From assembly GCF_002291145.1 (NCBI RefSeq), contig NZ_NTGE01000197.1:1-64000 (forward strand): DNA of 64,000 nucleotides. Reading direction: 5' to 3'. The position numbers and the translations under genes were made by a program. Under the pieces are notes generated by a model. The model had not been told where the DNA came from. It was given only the letters and a program-made list of their open reading frames with translations, and did no database searches. This DNA comes from Streptomyces sp. SA15 (lineage in GTDB: Bacteria; Actinomycetota; Actinomycetes; Streptomycetales; Streptomycetaceae). Each line of letters starts with the position of its first letter. Positions within the stretch are counted from its first letter, which is position 1. Shown one piece after another: positions 9,430-18,514 of the stretch.

Positions 9430-9999
9430 ATGAACAGCGAGGGAGCCGGGCGCCTGTTGAACGTCGTGGACGTCGAAGCCACCTGCTGGCCCGACTCGCC
9501 GCCCCCGGGCGTGGTCAGCGAGATCATCGAGATCGGATTGACCGTGGTCGACCTGGACGCCGCGGAGCGGGTCGGGCGCCACCGGATTCTGGTACGGCCC
9601 GTACGGTCCACGGTCGGCGCCTTCTGCACGGAGCTGACCGGTCTCACCCAGGACGAGGTCGAGGGCGGCGTGTCCTTCCCCGAGGCGTGCCGGCTGCTGG
9701 CGACGGAACACCGGTCGGGTGCCCGGCCTTGGGCGAGTTGGGGCGACTACGACCGTCACCAGTTCGTCCGGCAGTGCCGGGCCACGGGCACGCCGTACCC
9801 CTTCGGCCGGAGCCACACCAACGCCAAGGCGGTCTTCACCGAGGCACGCGGCCTGCGCAAACGCCCCGGGATGGCGCAGGCGTTGCGGATCGCGGGGCTG
9901 CCGCTCGAAGGGCGCCACCATCGCGGCGAGGACGATGCCTGGAACATCGCGGCCCTCGTCCTCCAACTGGCCGGGCGGGGCGGCTGGCCGCGCATGTGA
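9430..9999 (+). CDS. DEDDh 3'-5' exonuclease, ERI-1/KapD-like
   Basis: A 189-residue protein starting MNSEGAGRLLNVVDVEATCW. The DEDDh exonuclease signature is visible: DVEAT (ExoI, metal ligands Asp and Glu), EIIEIG, the central SWGDYDRHQF (ExoII Asp) and HRGEDDAWNIA at the end (ExoIII with His and Asp). The arrangement and length match the ERI-1/KapD-like histone-mRNA exonuclease group, which trims RNA 3' ends. It is cytoplasmic. The gene is monocistronic, about 100 bases ahead of the acyltransferase. Confidence 0.87.
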   Translation: MNSEGAGRLLNVVDVEATCWPDSPPPGVVSEIIEIGLTVVDLDAAERVGRHRILVRPVRSTVGAFCTELTGLTQDEVEGGVSFPEACRLLATEHRSGARPWASWGDYDRHQFVRQCRATGTPYPFGRSHTNAKAVFTEARGLRKRPGMAQALRIAGLPLEGRHHRGEDDAWNIAALVLQLAGRGGWPRM

Positions 10000-10102
10000 G
10001 GTACGGCACTGCTGGTGGCCGAGTTGCAGGAGGGACGCGTTCGGTGCCCGGCGCGAGAAACGACACACGTTTACGCGGCGCGGAATCGGTCAGCCGACCG
10101 GG

Positions 10103-11233
10103 ATGCCGCAGAGTGATCCCTCGACGAGTACCCGCGCAAGACACGCCGACCCGGCCAAGGAGGCGGGCGGCGCCGAACCGGCAGGGAACCGGGACGCGTT
10201 CTTCGACAACGCGAAGTACCTGGCCATCGTGCTGGTGGCGGTCGGGCACGCCTGGGAGCCGTTGCGCGCCGACAGCAAGGTCGTCACCGCGCTCTACACG
10301 ACGGTGTACGCCTTCCACATGCCGGCGTTCATCATCATCGCCGGCTATTTCTCCCGCGGCTTCGACGCGGCCCCGAGGCGCATCCAGCGCCTGGTGACCG
10401 GCGTGGCCCTGCCGTATGTGATCTTCGAGGTCGCCTACACCCTGTTCACGAGGTGGAGCGACAACGTGCCGGACCGGCCGATCAGCGTGCTCGAACCGCT
10501 GTATCTGACGTGGTTCCTGGCGGCGTTGTTCATCTGGCGGCTGACCACCCCGTTGTGGCGGATCGTGCGCGGCCCGCTGCCGCTCGCGCTGGGCGTCGCG
10601 ATGCTGGCCACCGTGTCGCCGGCCATCGGCGAGGACCTGGATCTGCAGCGGGCTCTGCAGTTCCTGCCGTACTTCGTGCTGGGTCTGTGTCTGAAACCGG
10701 AGCACTTCCAGCTGGTGCGGCATCGCACCGTGCGCGTCCTGGCCCTGCCGATTCTCGTGTCGGCTTTCGCCGTCGCCTACTGGTCGCGCCCGTACATGAG
10801 CCCCGCCTGGTTCTACCACCGCGACAGCGCCGAGCAGATCGGGGCGCCGGTGTGGGCCGGGCCCCTGATGACGCTCGCGGTCTTCGGCTGCTCCACGGTC
10901 CTGGTGATCTGTTTCCTCGCCCTGGTGCCCCGACGCCGCATGTGGTTCACGGCGCTCGGCGCGGGCACGCTGTACGGCTATCTGCTGCACGGCTTCGTCG
11001 TCCAGGGCGTCAAGCCCCTGCATGTGTACGACCACGCGTGGGTGCACGGTCCGGTGGGGGTGGCCGCCGTCTCGGTCGTGGCCGCCGTGGTCGTGACCTT
11101 GTTGTGCACCTCTGGGGTGCGCCGGGTCTTCCGGTTCGCGGTGGAGCCGAGGATGACGTGGTTCTTCCAGGGAGCGGCGGCCCGCCGTACGACAACGGCG
11201 TCGTCTCTGCAACGGCGTGTCGGTGTCGAATGA
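10103..11233 (+). CDS. Acyltransferase family 3 (OafA-like) membrane protein
   Basis: From the ATG at 10103 the product has 376 residues. After a charged N terminus comes the Acyl_transf_3 opening RDAFFDNAKYLAIVLVAVGHAWEPL, in which the His of VGHAW corresponds to the family's conserved catalytic His, and about ten hydrophobic segments follow. Such integral membrane enzymes move acyl groups onto sugars, lipids or cell-wall polymers. The substrate cannot be named. The ribosome site is weak and the start could shift slightly. Confidence 0.82.
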   Translation: MPQSDPSTSTRARHADPAKEAGGAEPAGNRDAFFDNAKYLAIVLVAVGHAWEPLRADSKVVTALYTTVYAFHMPAFIIIAGYFSRGFDAAPRRIQRLVTGVALPYVIFEVAYTLFTRWSDNVPDRPISVLEPLYLTWFLAALFIWRLTTPLWRIVRGPLPLALGVAMLATVSPAIGEDLDLQRALQFLPYFVLGLCLKPEHFQLVRHRTVRVLALPILVSAFAVAYWSRPYMSPAWFYHRDSAEQIGAPVWAGPLMTLAVFGCSTVLVICFLALVPRRRMWFTALGAGTLYGYLLHGFVVQGVKPLHVYDHAWVHGPVGVAAVSVVAAVVVTLLCTSGVRRVFRFAVEPRMTWFFQGAAARRTTTASSLQRRVGVE

Positions 11234-11291
11234 GCCCGTCCCCGTCGGGAACCCGGGGACGGCAGCAGGCACCCACATTCTGGAGAGGGTC

Positions 11292-11825
11292 ATGAGTCTC
11301 TTGCGCTTGGTCGGCCGCCCCATGCTCGCCTCCATGTTCGTCTCCGGCGGCCTCAGCTCCCTTCTCGCGCCCGAAGAGGTGGCGCCCGCGGCCGAACCCG
11401 TCGTCCAACCGGTCACCGAACGCGTCGAGGCCCTGCCGGACCGCACCGAACAGCTCGTACGTCTCAACGGCGCCGTGCAGGTCGCGGCGGGCGTCCTGCT
11501 CGGCATCGGCCGGGTTCCCCGGGTGGCGGCCCTGGCCATCGCCGCCACCCTCGTCCCCACCACGCTGGCCGGGCACCGCTTCTGGGAGGCCGAGGATCCG
11601 GAGGAGCGGGCCCAGCAGCGCATCCACTTCCTGAAGAATCTCTCGATGCTCGGCGGCCTGCTCATCGCGGCCGACGACACCGCCGGCCACCCCTCCTTGT
11701 GGTGGCGCGGCCGGCACACCGCCCATGACCTGCGGCGCGAGGCGAACCTGGTACGCCGCTCGGTGCATGCCACCGCACGGCCCGCCGCCGCTGCCGGACG
11801 CCTGCGGGCGCGCCTGCCCGCCTGA
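11292..11825 (+). CDS. DoxX family membrane protein
   Basis: GGAGAGG sits 4-5 bases before the ATG at 11292, giving 177 residues; a 25-residue longer form overlapping the acyltransferase is possible but has no ribosome site. The sequence MSLLRLVGRPMLASMFVSGGL is the DoxX N-terminal segment, and three further hydrophobic segments follow, with QVAAGVLLGIGRVPRVAALAI typical of the family. DoxX proteins are small four-helix membrane proteins implicated in redox or thiol stress in actinobacteria. The C-terminal 40 residues are Arg/Ala-rich and cytoplasmic. Confidence 0.82.
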   Translation: MSLLRLVGRPMLASMFVSGGLSSLLAPEEVAPAAEPVVQPVTERVEALPDRTEQLVRLNGAVQVAAGVLLGIGRVPRVAALAIAATLVPTTLAGHRFWEAEDPEERAQQRIHFLKNLSMLGGLLIAADDTAGHPSLWWRGRHTAHDLRREANLVRRSVHATARPAAAAGRLRARLPA

Positions 11826-11843
11826 CCGCCCTGGCCAGGGCGG
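11826..11843. terminator. Short palindromic terminator candidate
   Basis: A perfect 18-bp palindrome of two 9-bp arms without a loop starts at the third base of the DoxX gene's stop codon region, between convergent genes. The zero-base loop means that 2-3 pairs must open for a hairpin to form. Confidence 0.45.
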
Positions 11844-11879
11844 CCGATGGGCCGCAGGGGGTAGGGCCGCAGGGGTACG

Positions 11880-12191
11880 TCAGACGGTGTGCCCCTGCGC
11901 CGTCAGCCAGCGGTGGATCTTCTCCTTGTCCGCGGGAGTGATCCGGACGGGACCCTCGACGTGCCGGCCCTCGTCCTCGTTGAAGCCCGTGTCGGTGACC
12001 CGGGCGGTGACCCAGTGGGCCAGGTTCTCCGCGGCCTCGTCCGAGAGCAGGCCCCGCTCCCATCCGGCGCGGGCCTCGCGGGCCGCGGAGCTGTCGTGCC
12101 GTGCGGTCTCCTCCAGCCAGACCGGTGCGAGCCGCTCGACGACCGAGCGCTCCTCGGACGAAACCGGCTGCTGCTGATGCCTGTGTTCCAT
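11880..12191 (-). CDS. Hypothetical protein
   Basis: A 103-residue acidic, soluble protein beginning MEHRHQQQPVSSEERSVVER. It contains WERGLLSDEAAENLAHWV and ends RWLTAQGHTV. No signal peptide or membrane segment is seen and I do not recognise a domain. The ribosome site is poor; an in-frame upstream start at 12269 would add 26 residues. Convergent with the DoxX gene. Confidence 0.6.
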   Translation of the reverse strand: MEHRHQQQPVSSEERSVVERLAPVWLEETARHDSSAAREARAGWERGLLSDEAAENLAHWVTARVTDTGFNEDEGRHVEGPVRITPADKEKIHRWLTAQGHTV

Positions 12192-12356
12192 GAGGCACGA
12201 GTGCCCGGAAATCAGCCGGAAGTGATGCACTGCGCCTTCCGTACGGCGTTCGTGTCGAAGCCGGAGCACCGGGTACTCGGGCCTCCGTCACGGCCCTTCG
12301 ACCAGGGAAGCCCTGCTACGGACCGGGCGACGGGCCGGCCAGGAAAGGGGGCAGCG

Positions 12357-13061
12357 GTGACGCAGCACGCCGATGACCACGCACTCGACCAGCACGCCGG
12401 CGTCGCGGAGCTGCGTCTGGCCTCGGGAGACCCCCAGCTCGTCCCGCAGAACGAGGCACTCGCGGAGGATCTGCCCCTGGACCGCAACCAGGCCATCCTG
12501 CAGGCCACCAAGCAGGTCGCCTCGATCCTGAAGCGGAAGGGTCACGCCTTCGCCCTCGCCGGCAGCGTCGCCGTGTACGCCCACGGCGGCACCCAGAACC
12601 TCCAGCACGACGTCGACTTCTGCTTCCGGCCCGAGGACGCGGAAGCCGTCACCGAGACGCTCCGCGAGGCCGGCCTGCCGGTGTACGCGCCACCGGAGGA
12701 CTGGCTGCTCAAGGCCAACTGCCTCGGACAGCAGGTCGACCTGATCTTCGAACTGGCCCACCAGCCGGTCACGACGGAACTGCTGGCGCGGGCCGAGGAG
12801 CTGTCGGTCGACTCGGTCTTCATGCCGGTCCTGTCGCCGACCGACCTGGTGCACAGCCTCGTGGCCGCCTTCTCCGAGCACCACTGCGACTTCGGGGCGG
12901 TTCTGCCCATCGCCCGCACGCTGCGGGAGAAGGTCGACTGGGACGCCGTACGCCATGCCTGTGGGGACGCCCCGATGCCCGACGCGTTCTTCTACTTCCT
13001 GGAGCGGCTGGAGATCATTCCACCGAGGCCGAGGGAGTCGAGGCCGAAGGAGAAGCAGTGA
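12357..13061 (+). CDS. Nucleotidyltransferase-fold protein
   Basis: A GTG start (12357) with AGGAAAGGGGG upstream gives 234 residues. The nucleotidyltransferase signature is FALAGSVAVYAHGG followed by HDVDF (about residues 63-86), i.e. the GS...DxD arrangement of the pol-beta superfamily, with a further Asp in QQVDLIFE. The set of three acidic residues suggests an active enzyme. It resembles the MNT/AbiEii-like group, which includes toxins and antitoxin-modifying enzymes, but no partner toxin is adjacent. The stop codon overlaps the start of the BON-domain gene, so the two are translationally coupled. Confidence 0.8.
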   Translation: MTQHADDHALDQHAGVAELRLASGDPQLVPQNEALAEDLPLDRNQAILQATKQVASILKRKGHAFALAGSVAVYAHGGTQNLQHDVDFCFRPEDAEAVTETLREAGLPVYAPPEDWLLKANCLGQQVDLIFELAHQPVTTELLARAEELSVDSVFMPVLSPTDLVHSLVAAFSEHHCDFGAVLPIARTLREKVDWDAVRHACGDAPMPDAFFYFLERLEIIPPRPRESRPKEKQ

Positions 13062-13360
13062 TGACCGAGCCCGTCGCGGACCACGCGGGCACAGCCGGCG
13101 ACGCCGCCGGCACGGCCGAGAACGCCGAATACCGTGTCGCCCACCTGCGCGACCGGCTGGCCGCGGAGGAACTCGGCGAGCTGGGCGTACGGGCCGAGGT
13201 GCGGGCCGGCGCGGTCGTGGTGACCGGCACGGTCCCCTCGGAGCAGTGCCGCGAGACGCTGCTGCGGACCGTCCACGAGGCGCTGGCCGGGCTCGCCGTG
13301 CACACCGATGTCGTGGTGGCGGACAACGCCTCCCCCGACCATGCGGAGGACCTGCCATGA
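13061..13360 (+). CDS. BON-like small protein
   Basis: A 99-residue protein; ATG 13061 shares a base with the preceding stop, and a GTG at 13058 is an alternative. AAGGAG lies 8-10 bases upstream. The C-terminal 70 residues, RLAAEELGELGVRAEVRAGAVVV then TGTVPSEQCRETLLRTV, follow the BON pattern of an amphipathic helix and a V-V-x-G-x-V strand, a fold that binds phospholipid or other hydrophobic ligands. There is no signal peptide, so it is cytoplasmic here. It overlaps the metallophosphoesterase start by ATGA. Confidence 0.72.
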   Translation: MTEPVADHAGTAGDAAGTAENAEYRVAHLRDRLAAEELGELGVRAEVRAGAVVVTGTVPSEQCRETLLRTVHEALAGLAVHTDVVVADNASPDHAEDLP

Positions 13361-14100
13361 TCCGCGTCGCCGCCGTGGGGGACATCCACATGGGGCCCGA
13401 CACCCAGGGTCGGCTGCGGCCCGCCTTCGAGACCCTGCACGACCGTGCCGACCTGTTGCTGCTGGCCGGCGACCTCACCCGCCACGGCACGCCGGAGGAG
13501 GCGCGGGTGGTGGCCCAGGAGGTACGGGGGCTGCCGGTGCCGGTCGTGGCGGTGCTCGGCAACCACGACCACCACGACGAGCAGCCCGACAAGGTCACCG
13601 GCATCCTCCAGGAGGCGGGCGTGACGGTGCTGGAGGGCGAGGGCACGGTGGTGGAGTGCGACGGAACACGCGTCGGCATCGCCGGCACCAAGGGCTTCGG
13701 CGGCGGGTTCGTCGGACGCAGCGCCGGAGAGTTCGGCGAGCCGCTGATGAAGGCGTTCGTCCGCTACACCCGGCGCAGCGCGGACGGACTGCGCGCCGCA
13801 TTGGAGGAACTGGACCGGCAAGGCTGCGCGCTACGGATCGCGCTCACCCACTTCTCCCCTGTCGCCGACACTCTCGCCGGTGAGCCGCCGGAGATCTACC
13901 CGTTCCTCGGCAGCTACCTGCTGGCCGAGGCGATCGACATGGCCGGCGCCGACCTGTCCGTCCACGGCCACGCCCACATGGGCTCGGAGCACGGGATGAC
14001 GGCGGGTGGCGTACGGGTGCGGAACGTGGCCCAGCCGGTCATCCGGCGGGCGTTCAACGTGTACCAGCTGCACATCGACACGGAGATCGACACCGGCTGA
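13357..14100 (+). CDS. Calcineurin-like metallophosphoesterase
   Basis: The start ATG overlaps the previous stop (ATGA) and gives 247 residues. All metal-ligand blocks of the calcineurin-like fold are present in order: GDIHMG (about 8), LAGDLTRHG (about 35), LGNHDHH (about 67), ALTHFSP (about 164) and VHGHAHMG (about 205). It should be a dimetal phosphoesterase acting on a phosphomonoester or phosphodiester; the substrate is unknown. It closes a tightly coupled three-gene operon with the nucleotidyltransferase and the BON-like protein, which suggests that the three act together. Confidence 0.88.
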   Translation: MIRVAAVGDIHMGPDTQGRLRPAFETLHDRADLLLLAGDLTRHGTPEEARVVAQEVRGLPVPVVAVLGNHDHHDEQPDKVTGILQEAGVTVLEGEGTVVECDGTRVGIAGTKGFGGGFVGRSAGEFGEPLMKAFVRYTRRSADGLRAALEELDRQGCALRIALTHFSPVADTLAGEPPEIYPFLGSYLLAEAIDMAGADLSVHGHAHMGSEHGMTAGGVRVRNVAQPVIRRAFNVYQLHIDTEIDTG

Positions 14101-14114
14101 CGCCGCCCGGCGAC

Positions 14115-15299
14115 TCACGGTGCGGCGGCCTCGAGGTCTCGCCAGGCCCGCTCCCGCACGTCCGGGCGCAGCAGGACCTCGACCGCCGTGCAGGCCAATG
14201 CCTCGGCGGCCGCCAGCATCACCTGCCGGGCGCGGTCGGAGCCCGCCGCGGCGGCGAACTCGGGTGTGTGGTCGGAGCACTGCGGATCCGTGATCGCCAC
14301 GAAGGGGTGGATGGCGGGCACGCGCCCGCTGACGTTGCCAATGTCGGAGGAGCCCAGGTACACGCCCGGTTCGGGAGGCGTCACCCCGATGCCGGCTCGT
14401 GCCAGGTGGCCGGCGAACCGTCCGGACAGCACCGCGCTGTCGCGGAAGTGCTCGTAGCGGGGCGTGGCGCGTTCGACCGTGACGGTCGTCGCCGTCGCCC
14501 GGGCCACGCCCTGCGCGCAGGTGAGCAGTTCGCCCGCCAGGTCGTCCAGGGCGGCGGTCGTCGCCGCGCGCAGTCCGAAGAGGCCTTCCGCGTACTCGGG
14601 GACGACGTTCGTGGCCCGGCCGCCGTCCGTGACGATGCCCTGGACGTGCGAGCTCCGAGGCAGTCGCCGTCCGACCACGGCGAGGGTGTTGAAGAGCTGG
14701 ATGAGCGCCGCGAGGGCGTCGATGCCCTCGGTGGGGTTTCCGGTGGGGTGCGCTGCGCGCCCGTGGAAGGCGACCCGGTACTGGGCCTGCGCGGTCAGGG
14801 GCGCCCACTGCCAGCTGTACACCCCCGGATGGAACATCAACGCGGCGTCGAGCCCGTCGAACACCCCGGCCTCGGCCTCGATGATCTTCCCTCCACCTCC
14901 TTCCTCGGCGGGCGTGCCCACCGCCCGGACGGTTCCCTCGTCGTCGGGCAGCACGGCCCGGGCCGCGAGGGCCGCGCCCAGGCCGGCCGCGGCGATGAGG
15001 TTGTGGCCGCAGGCGTGTCCGAGACCGGGCAGGGCGTCGTACTCCAGGAGCAGGGCAACCCCCGGCCGGGACCGCGTGCCCGCCCGCGCGGTGAAGGCTG
15101 TGGGCAGTCCGGCGATGCCCCGCTCGACGGCGAAACCCTCCCGTTCGAGCTCCGCGCACAGCCGTGCCGCGGCCCGGTGTTCCTCGAAGGCGTACTCCGG
15201 ATCGGCGTGCAGCGCGCAGCCCACCGCCCACAGCCGCTCCGCCCGGTCGGCCACCTCCGCGTGCACCCGTGCGAGCACCTCGTCGACGGTGTCGGTCAC
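14115..15299 (-). CDS. M20 family metallopeptidase / amidohydrolase
   Basis: GTG start (15297-15299) with GGAGG 5-6 bases upstream gives 394 residues. The M20D-type blocks are visible: LHADPEYAFEEH, GVALLLEYDALPGLGHACGHNL (metal-binding HACGHN), GTPAEEGGGGK (catalytic Glu pair), HPGVYSW, and GRAAHP in the dimerisation domain. This resembles aminobenzoyl-glutamate hydrolase B or amidohydrolase-type members that cleave N-acyl amino acids or dipeptides in the cytoplasm. It is divergent from the molybdopterin oxidoreductase, with a 156-base shared upstream region. Confidence 0.87.
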   Translation of the reverse strand: MTDTVDEVLARVHAEVADRAERLWAVGCALHADPEYAFEEHRAAARLCAELEREGFAVERGIAGLPTAFTARAGTRSRPGVALLLEYDALPGLGHACGHNLIAAAGLGAALAARAVLPDDEGTVRAVGTPAEEGGGGKIIEAEAGVFDGLDAALMFHPGVYSWQWAPLTAQAQYRVAFHGRAAHPTGNPTEGIDALAALIQLFNTLAVVGRRLPRSSHVQGIVTDGGRATNVVPEYAEGLFGLRAATTAALDDLAGELLTCAQGVARATATTVTVERATPRYEHFRDSAVLSGRFAGHLARAGIGVTPPEPGVYLGSSDIGNVSGRVPAIHPFVAITDPQCSDHTPEFAAAAGSDRARQVMLAAAEALACTAVEVLLRPDVRERAWRDLEAAAP

Positions 15300-15455
15300 A
15301 TCGGCCTCCCCGGGAGTCGTACGCCTGCGTCGACCGTGCGGGTTCCCAAGGACGGCCCTTGCCCACGCCCACCGGGCGGCTCGGCGACGTTGGCGGACCT
15401 TGGCCGGGGGTACTCGGGGCCGGTCAGTGCCAGGGGTCGTCACCGGGAGGGCGGC

Positions 15456-17945
15456 ATGGAGGGTTCCGCGGACCGCATCGCGCAACCGTGGGGCGACCGA
15501 TCGCCCTACGGGCGTCATGAACCATGGCCGGCAAGGGTGGACACGTACCTGGCGGACGGGGTGGAGCCCGGCAGCGTACAGAAGTGGGTGCAGTCGGCGT
15601 CGATCCTGCACTCCGACGGCGACGCCATGGACATCGCCGTCGTCGACGGCCGTATGGCGGGCGTGCGGGGCCGGGCCGTGGACCGGGTCAACCGCGGCAG
15701 GCTGGGGCCGAAGGATCTGTTCGGCTGGCAGGCGAACGCCGCCGCGGACCGCCTGACCAGGCCCCTGGTCAGGCGTGACGAGCGGTTGACGGAGACGGAC
15801 TGGGACACCGCGATGGAGCTGGTGGCCGCCCGCTCTCGGGAGCTGCTGCAGGAGCGCGGACCGGGATCGATCGGGTTCTACACCACCGGTCAGCTGTTCC
15901 TGGAGGAGTACTACACGCTGACGGTGCTCGCCCGGGCCGGGATCGGCACGAACCATCTCGACGGCAACACCCGGCTGTGCACGTCGACGGCCGCGGAGGC
16001 GCTGAAGGAGTCGTTCGGCTGCGACGGGCAGCCGGGCGGTTACGACGATTTCGACCACGCCGATGTGATCGCGCTGTTCGGCCACAACCTGGCCGAGACG
16101 CAGGACGTGCAGTGGATGCGGGTACTGGACCGGCTCGAGGGGGCCGACCCGCCGCGGCTGCTGTGCGTGGATCCCCGGCCCACGCGGGTGGCCCGGCACG
16201 CGACGGTGCACCTCGCGCCCCGGGTGGGTACCAATGTGGCGCTGCTCAACGCGCTGCTGCACGAGACGATCCGGCACGACCGGGTCGATCGCGACTTCGT
16301 CGCGGCGCACACCGTCGGCTTCGAGGAACTGGCCGAGCGGGTGGCCCACTGCACGCCCGCGTGGGCGGCGCGCATCTGCGACGTTCCGGCCGCACGGATC
16401 GCCGAGGCGGCCGAGATCCTCGGTACGGCGGACGCGTTGCTGTCCACGGTGCTCCAGGGCGTCTACCAGTCGCATCAGGCCACGGCGGCCGCCGTACAGG
16501 TGAACAACCTCCATCTGATCCGCGGCATGCTGGGCCGCCCGGGCGCCGGCGTCCTGCAGATGAACGGCCAGCCCACCGCCCAGAACACCCGCGAGTGCGG
16601 TGCGAACGGGGACCTGCCGGGCTTCCGCAACTGGCAGAACGACGCCCACGTCGCCGACCTCGCGCGGGTGTGGAACGTCGACACCTCGACGATCCCGCAC
16701 TACGCGCCGCCCACGCACGCGATGCAGATGGTCCGGTACGCCGAGCAGGGCTCGATCCGCATGCTGTGGATCACCGGCACCAACCCGGCCGTCTCACTGC
16801 CGGAACTGGCCAGGATCCGCTCGGTCCTGAGGCAGGAGCGGCTGTTCACGGTGGTGCAGGACCTGTATCTGACGGAGACCGCCCGGCTCGCCGACGTCGT
16901 CCTGCCGGCCGCGACCTGGGGCGAGAAGACCGGCACGCTCACCAACGCCGACCGGACGGTGCATCTGTCGGAGAAGGCGGTCGAGCCGCCCGGCGAGGCA
17001 CGGAGCGACCTGGACATCTTCCTGGACTACGCCCGGCGGATGGACTTCCGCGACAAGGACGGCGAGCCGCTGATCGGCTGGCGGGATCCCCAGGCGGCCT
17101 TCGAGGCGTGGCAGCGCTGCAGCGCCGGCCGTCCCTGCGACTACACAGGGCTGTCCTACGACAGGCTCCGCGGCGGCAGCGGCATCCAGTGGCCCTGCAC
17201 CGAACAGGCACCGGAGGGAACCGAGCGGCTTTACACCGACGGCATCAGCTGGGCCCACCCGGACGTCTGCGAGAGCTACGGCAAGGACCTGGAGACCGGG
17301 GCCACGAGCAGCGCGGTGGAATACCGCTGCCTCAACCCGGTTGGCAAGGCCGTGATCAAGGCCGCCGCCTATGTGCCGCCGCACGAGATGCCGAGCGAGC
17401 GGTACCCGTTCCAGCTGTCGACGGGCCGCACGCTCTACCACTTCCACACGCGAACCAAGACCGGGCGGGCACCCCAGCTCGACCGCGCCGCGCCAGAGGT
17501 GTGGGTGGAGGTCTGCGGCGCGGACGCGTCCCGCCTCGACCTGGGCGAGGGCGACCTCGTCGAGGTCAGCACGGCGCGGGGGTCTTTGCGGGCACGGGTG
17601 CGGGTGACGGACATCCGGCCGGGGCTGCTGTTCGTCCCCTTCCACTACGGCTACTGGGACACCAAGGAGGGGTACGGGCCGGACAGCGACGGGCCGGGGC
17701 GAGCGGCGAACGAGACGACGGTCACGGACTGGGACCCCGCCTCGAAGCAGCCGCTGTTCAAGACCGCCGCCGCCGCAGTCACCCTGGTCGAACGCGGCCA
17801 CGGCTCGTGTGCCCCGGCCCCCACCACGACCGCGTCGGCCCCGGCTGTCCCTGGCTCCGTGTCGGCCACCGCCGGCGGACGGGCGGCATACGCGGCCCGC
17901 GAGCCCGAACCGGCCCGGGACGCCCCTGGGAAAGGAACCCCGTGA
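15456..17945 (+). CDS. Molybdopterin oxidoreductase lacking N-terminal Fe-S cysteines
   Basis: ATG at 15456 follows GGGAGGG and yields 829 residues. It has the nitrate-reductase/formate-dehydrogenase (MopB) architecture: a DWDTAMELV motif, the presumed Mo ligand Cys175 in NTRLCTSTAAEAL, GTNP nucleotide-binding motifs, and a C-terminal molydopterin-dinucleotide domain (FQLSTGRTLYHFHTRTKTGR near residue 650). In NapA-type relatives an N-terminal C-x2-C-x3-C binds a [4Fe-4S] cluster; here those positions read Ser49, His52 and Asp56, and the fourth ligand position is Gly84. It should bind the Mo cofactor yet lack that cluster. The substrate is unknown. The gene overlaps the next by GTGA. Confidence 0.85.
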   Translation: MEGSADRIAQPWGDRSPYGRHEPWPARVDTYLADGVEPGSVQKWVQSASILHSDGDAMDIAVVDGRMAGVRGRAVDRVNRGRLGPKDLFGWQANAAADRLTRPLVRRDERLTETDWDTAMELVAARSRELLQERGPGSIGFYTTGQLFLEEYYTLTVLARAGIGTNHLDGNTRLCTSTAAEALKESFGCDGQPGGYDDFDHADVIALFGHNLAETQDVQWMRVLDRLEGADPPRLLCVDPRPTRVARHATVHLAPRVGTNVALLNALLHETIRHDRVDRDFVAAHTVGFEELAERVAHCTPAWAARICDVPAARIAEAAEILGTADALLSTVLQGVYQSHQATAAAVQVNNLHLIRGMLGRPGAGVLQMNGQPTAQNTRECGANGDLPGFRNWQNDAHVADLARVWNVDTSTIPHYAPPTHAMQMVRYAEQGSIRMLWITGTNPAVSLPELARIRSVLRQERLFTVVQDLYLTETARLADVVLPAATWGEKTGTLTNADRTVHLSEKAVEPPGEARSDLDIFLDYARRMDFRDKDGEPLIGWRDPQAAFEAWQRCSAGRPCDYTGLSYDRLRGGSGIQWPCTEQAPEGTERLYTDGISWAHPDVCESYGKDLETGATSSAVEYRCLNPVGKAVIKAAAYVPPHEMPSERYPFQLSTGRTLYHFHTRTKTGRAPQLDRAAPEVWVEVCGADASRLDLGEGDLVEVSTARGSLRARVRVTDIRPGLLFVPFHYGYWDTKEGYGPDSDGPGRAANETTVTDWDPASKQPLFKTAAAAVTLVERGHGSCAPAPTTTASAPAVPGSVSATAGGRAAYAAREPEPARDAPGKGTP

Positions 17946-18430
17946 ACGGCATCACCCTCACCCTGCGCGTCCTGCACCACGGCGAACGACGACTGGCGGA
18001 CGACCTCGTGGCCATGGCCGAGCGCCACGCCGTCGAGCACGAGATCCACCATGTCGCCACCGACCTGGCCGCGTGGTCGAACGCCCACGTACGGCGGCTC
18101 GCCGCCATGGCCGCCGATCACGGCCTGCACCTCGGCGGTCCGCACGACCCGTCCGGCACTCTCCTCGCCACGCTCAGAAGCAAGGCGTCGCAGGCCATGG
18201 GCCGTCGGCCCGAGCCGGGGCTGCTGCTCCTGCGTGACCTGCGCGAACTGCATCTGGCCGCCGCGGAGAACTCGCTGCACTGGGAGATGCTCGCCCAGGC
18301 CGCCCGGGCGTCGAAGGACACCCAGCTGCTGGACCTGGCTTCGGAGTGTCATCCGCAGACGCTGCGCCAGATGCGCTGGACCAACACCTTGATCAAAGAG
18401 CTGTCGCCGCAGATCCTGACGAGTCCGTGA
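17942..18430 (+). CDS. Helical His/Glu-rich protein, possible ferritin-like fold
   Basis: GTG at 17942 overlaps the oxidoreductase stop by four bases, with AAAGGA upstream; 162 residues. It is all-helical with repeated E-x-x-H-like groups: RHAVEHEIHHVATDL near residue 30, DLRELHLAAAENSLHWEM near 100, and SECHPQTLRQM near 140. This pattern resembles ferritin-like or DUF892-type four-helix bundles that bind di-iron centres, but I cannot confirm the ligand set. No signal peptide. Its coupling to the molybdoenzyme and its place before a hemerythrin gene suggest a role in redox or stress. Confidence 0.75.
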   Translation: MNGITLTLRVLHHGERRLADDLVAMAERHAVEHEIHHVATDLAAWSNAHVRRLAAMAADHGLHLGGPHDPSGTLLATLRSKASQAMGRRPEPGLLLLRDLRELHLAAAENSLHWEMLAQAARASKDTQLLDLASECHPQTLRQMRWTNTLIKELSPQILTSP

Positions 18431-18514
18431 CGGCGTAGGACGCACAGCCCGGGGCACTCGGGGTCGTGGCGGGTCCGCCCCGGAGCCGCCGCCCCCTGGC
18501 TGGAGGTGAAGGGC

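Noticed and set aside
9256..10068. N-terminal extension of the DUF1996 frame to 971 residues
   Set aside because: The extra part is antisense of the exonuclease gene and has no signal peptide; ATG 9255 has a ribosome site and export signal.
11217..11291. Upstream start of the DoxX gene overlapping the acyltransferase
   Set aside because: No ribosome site there; GGAGAGG precedes ATG 11292 and the family begins at that residue.
15977..18430. 817-codon plus-strand frame reading through the molybdoenzyme
   Set aside because: Frame-shifted shadow with Arg/Pro-rich composition; only its last 162 codons (17942 on) are a real gene.
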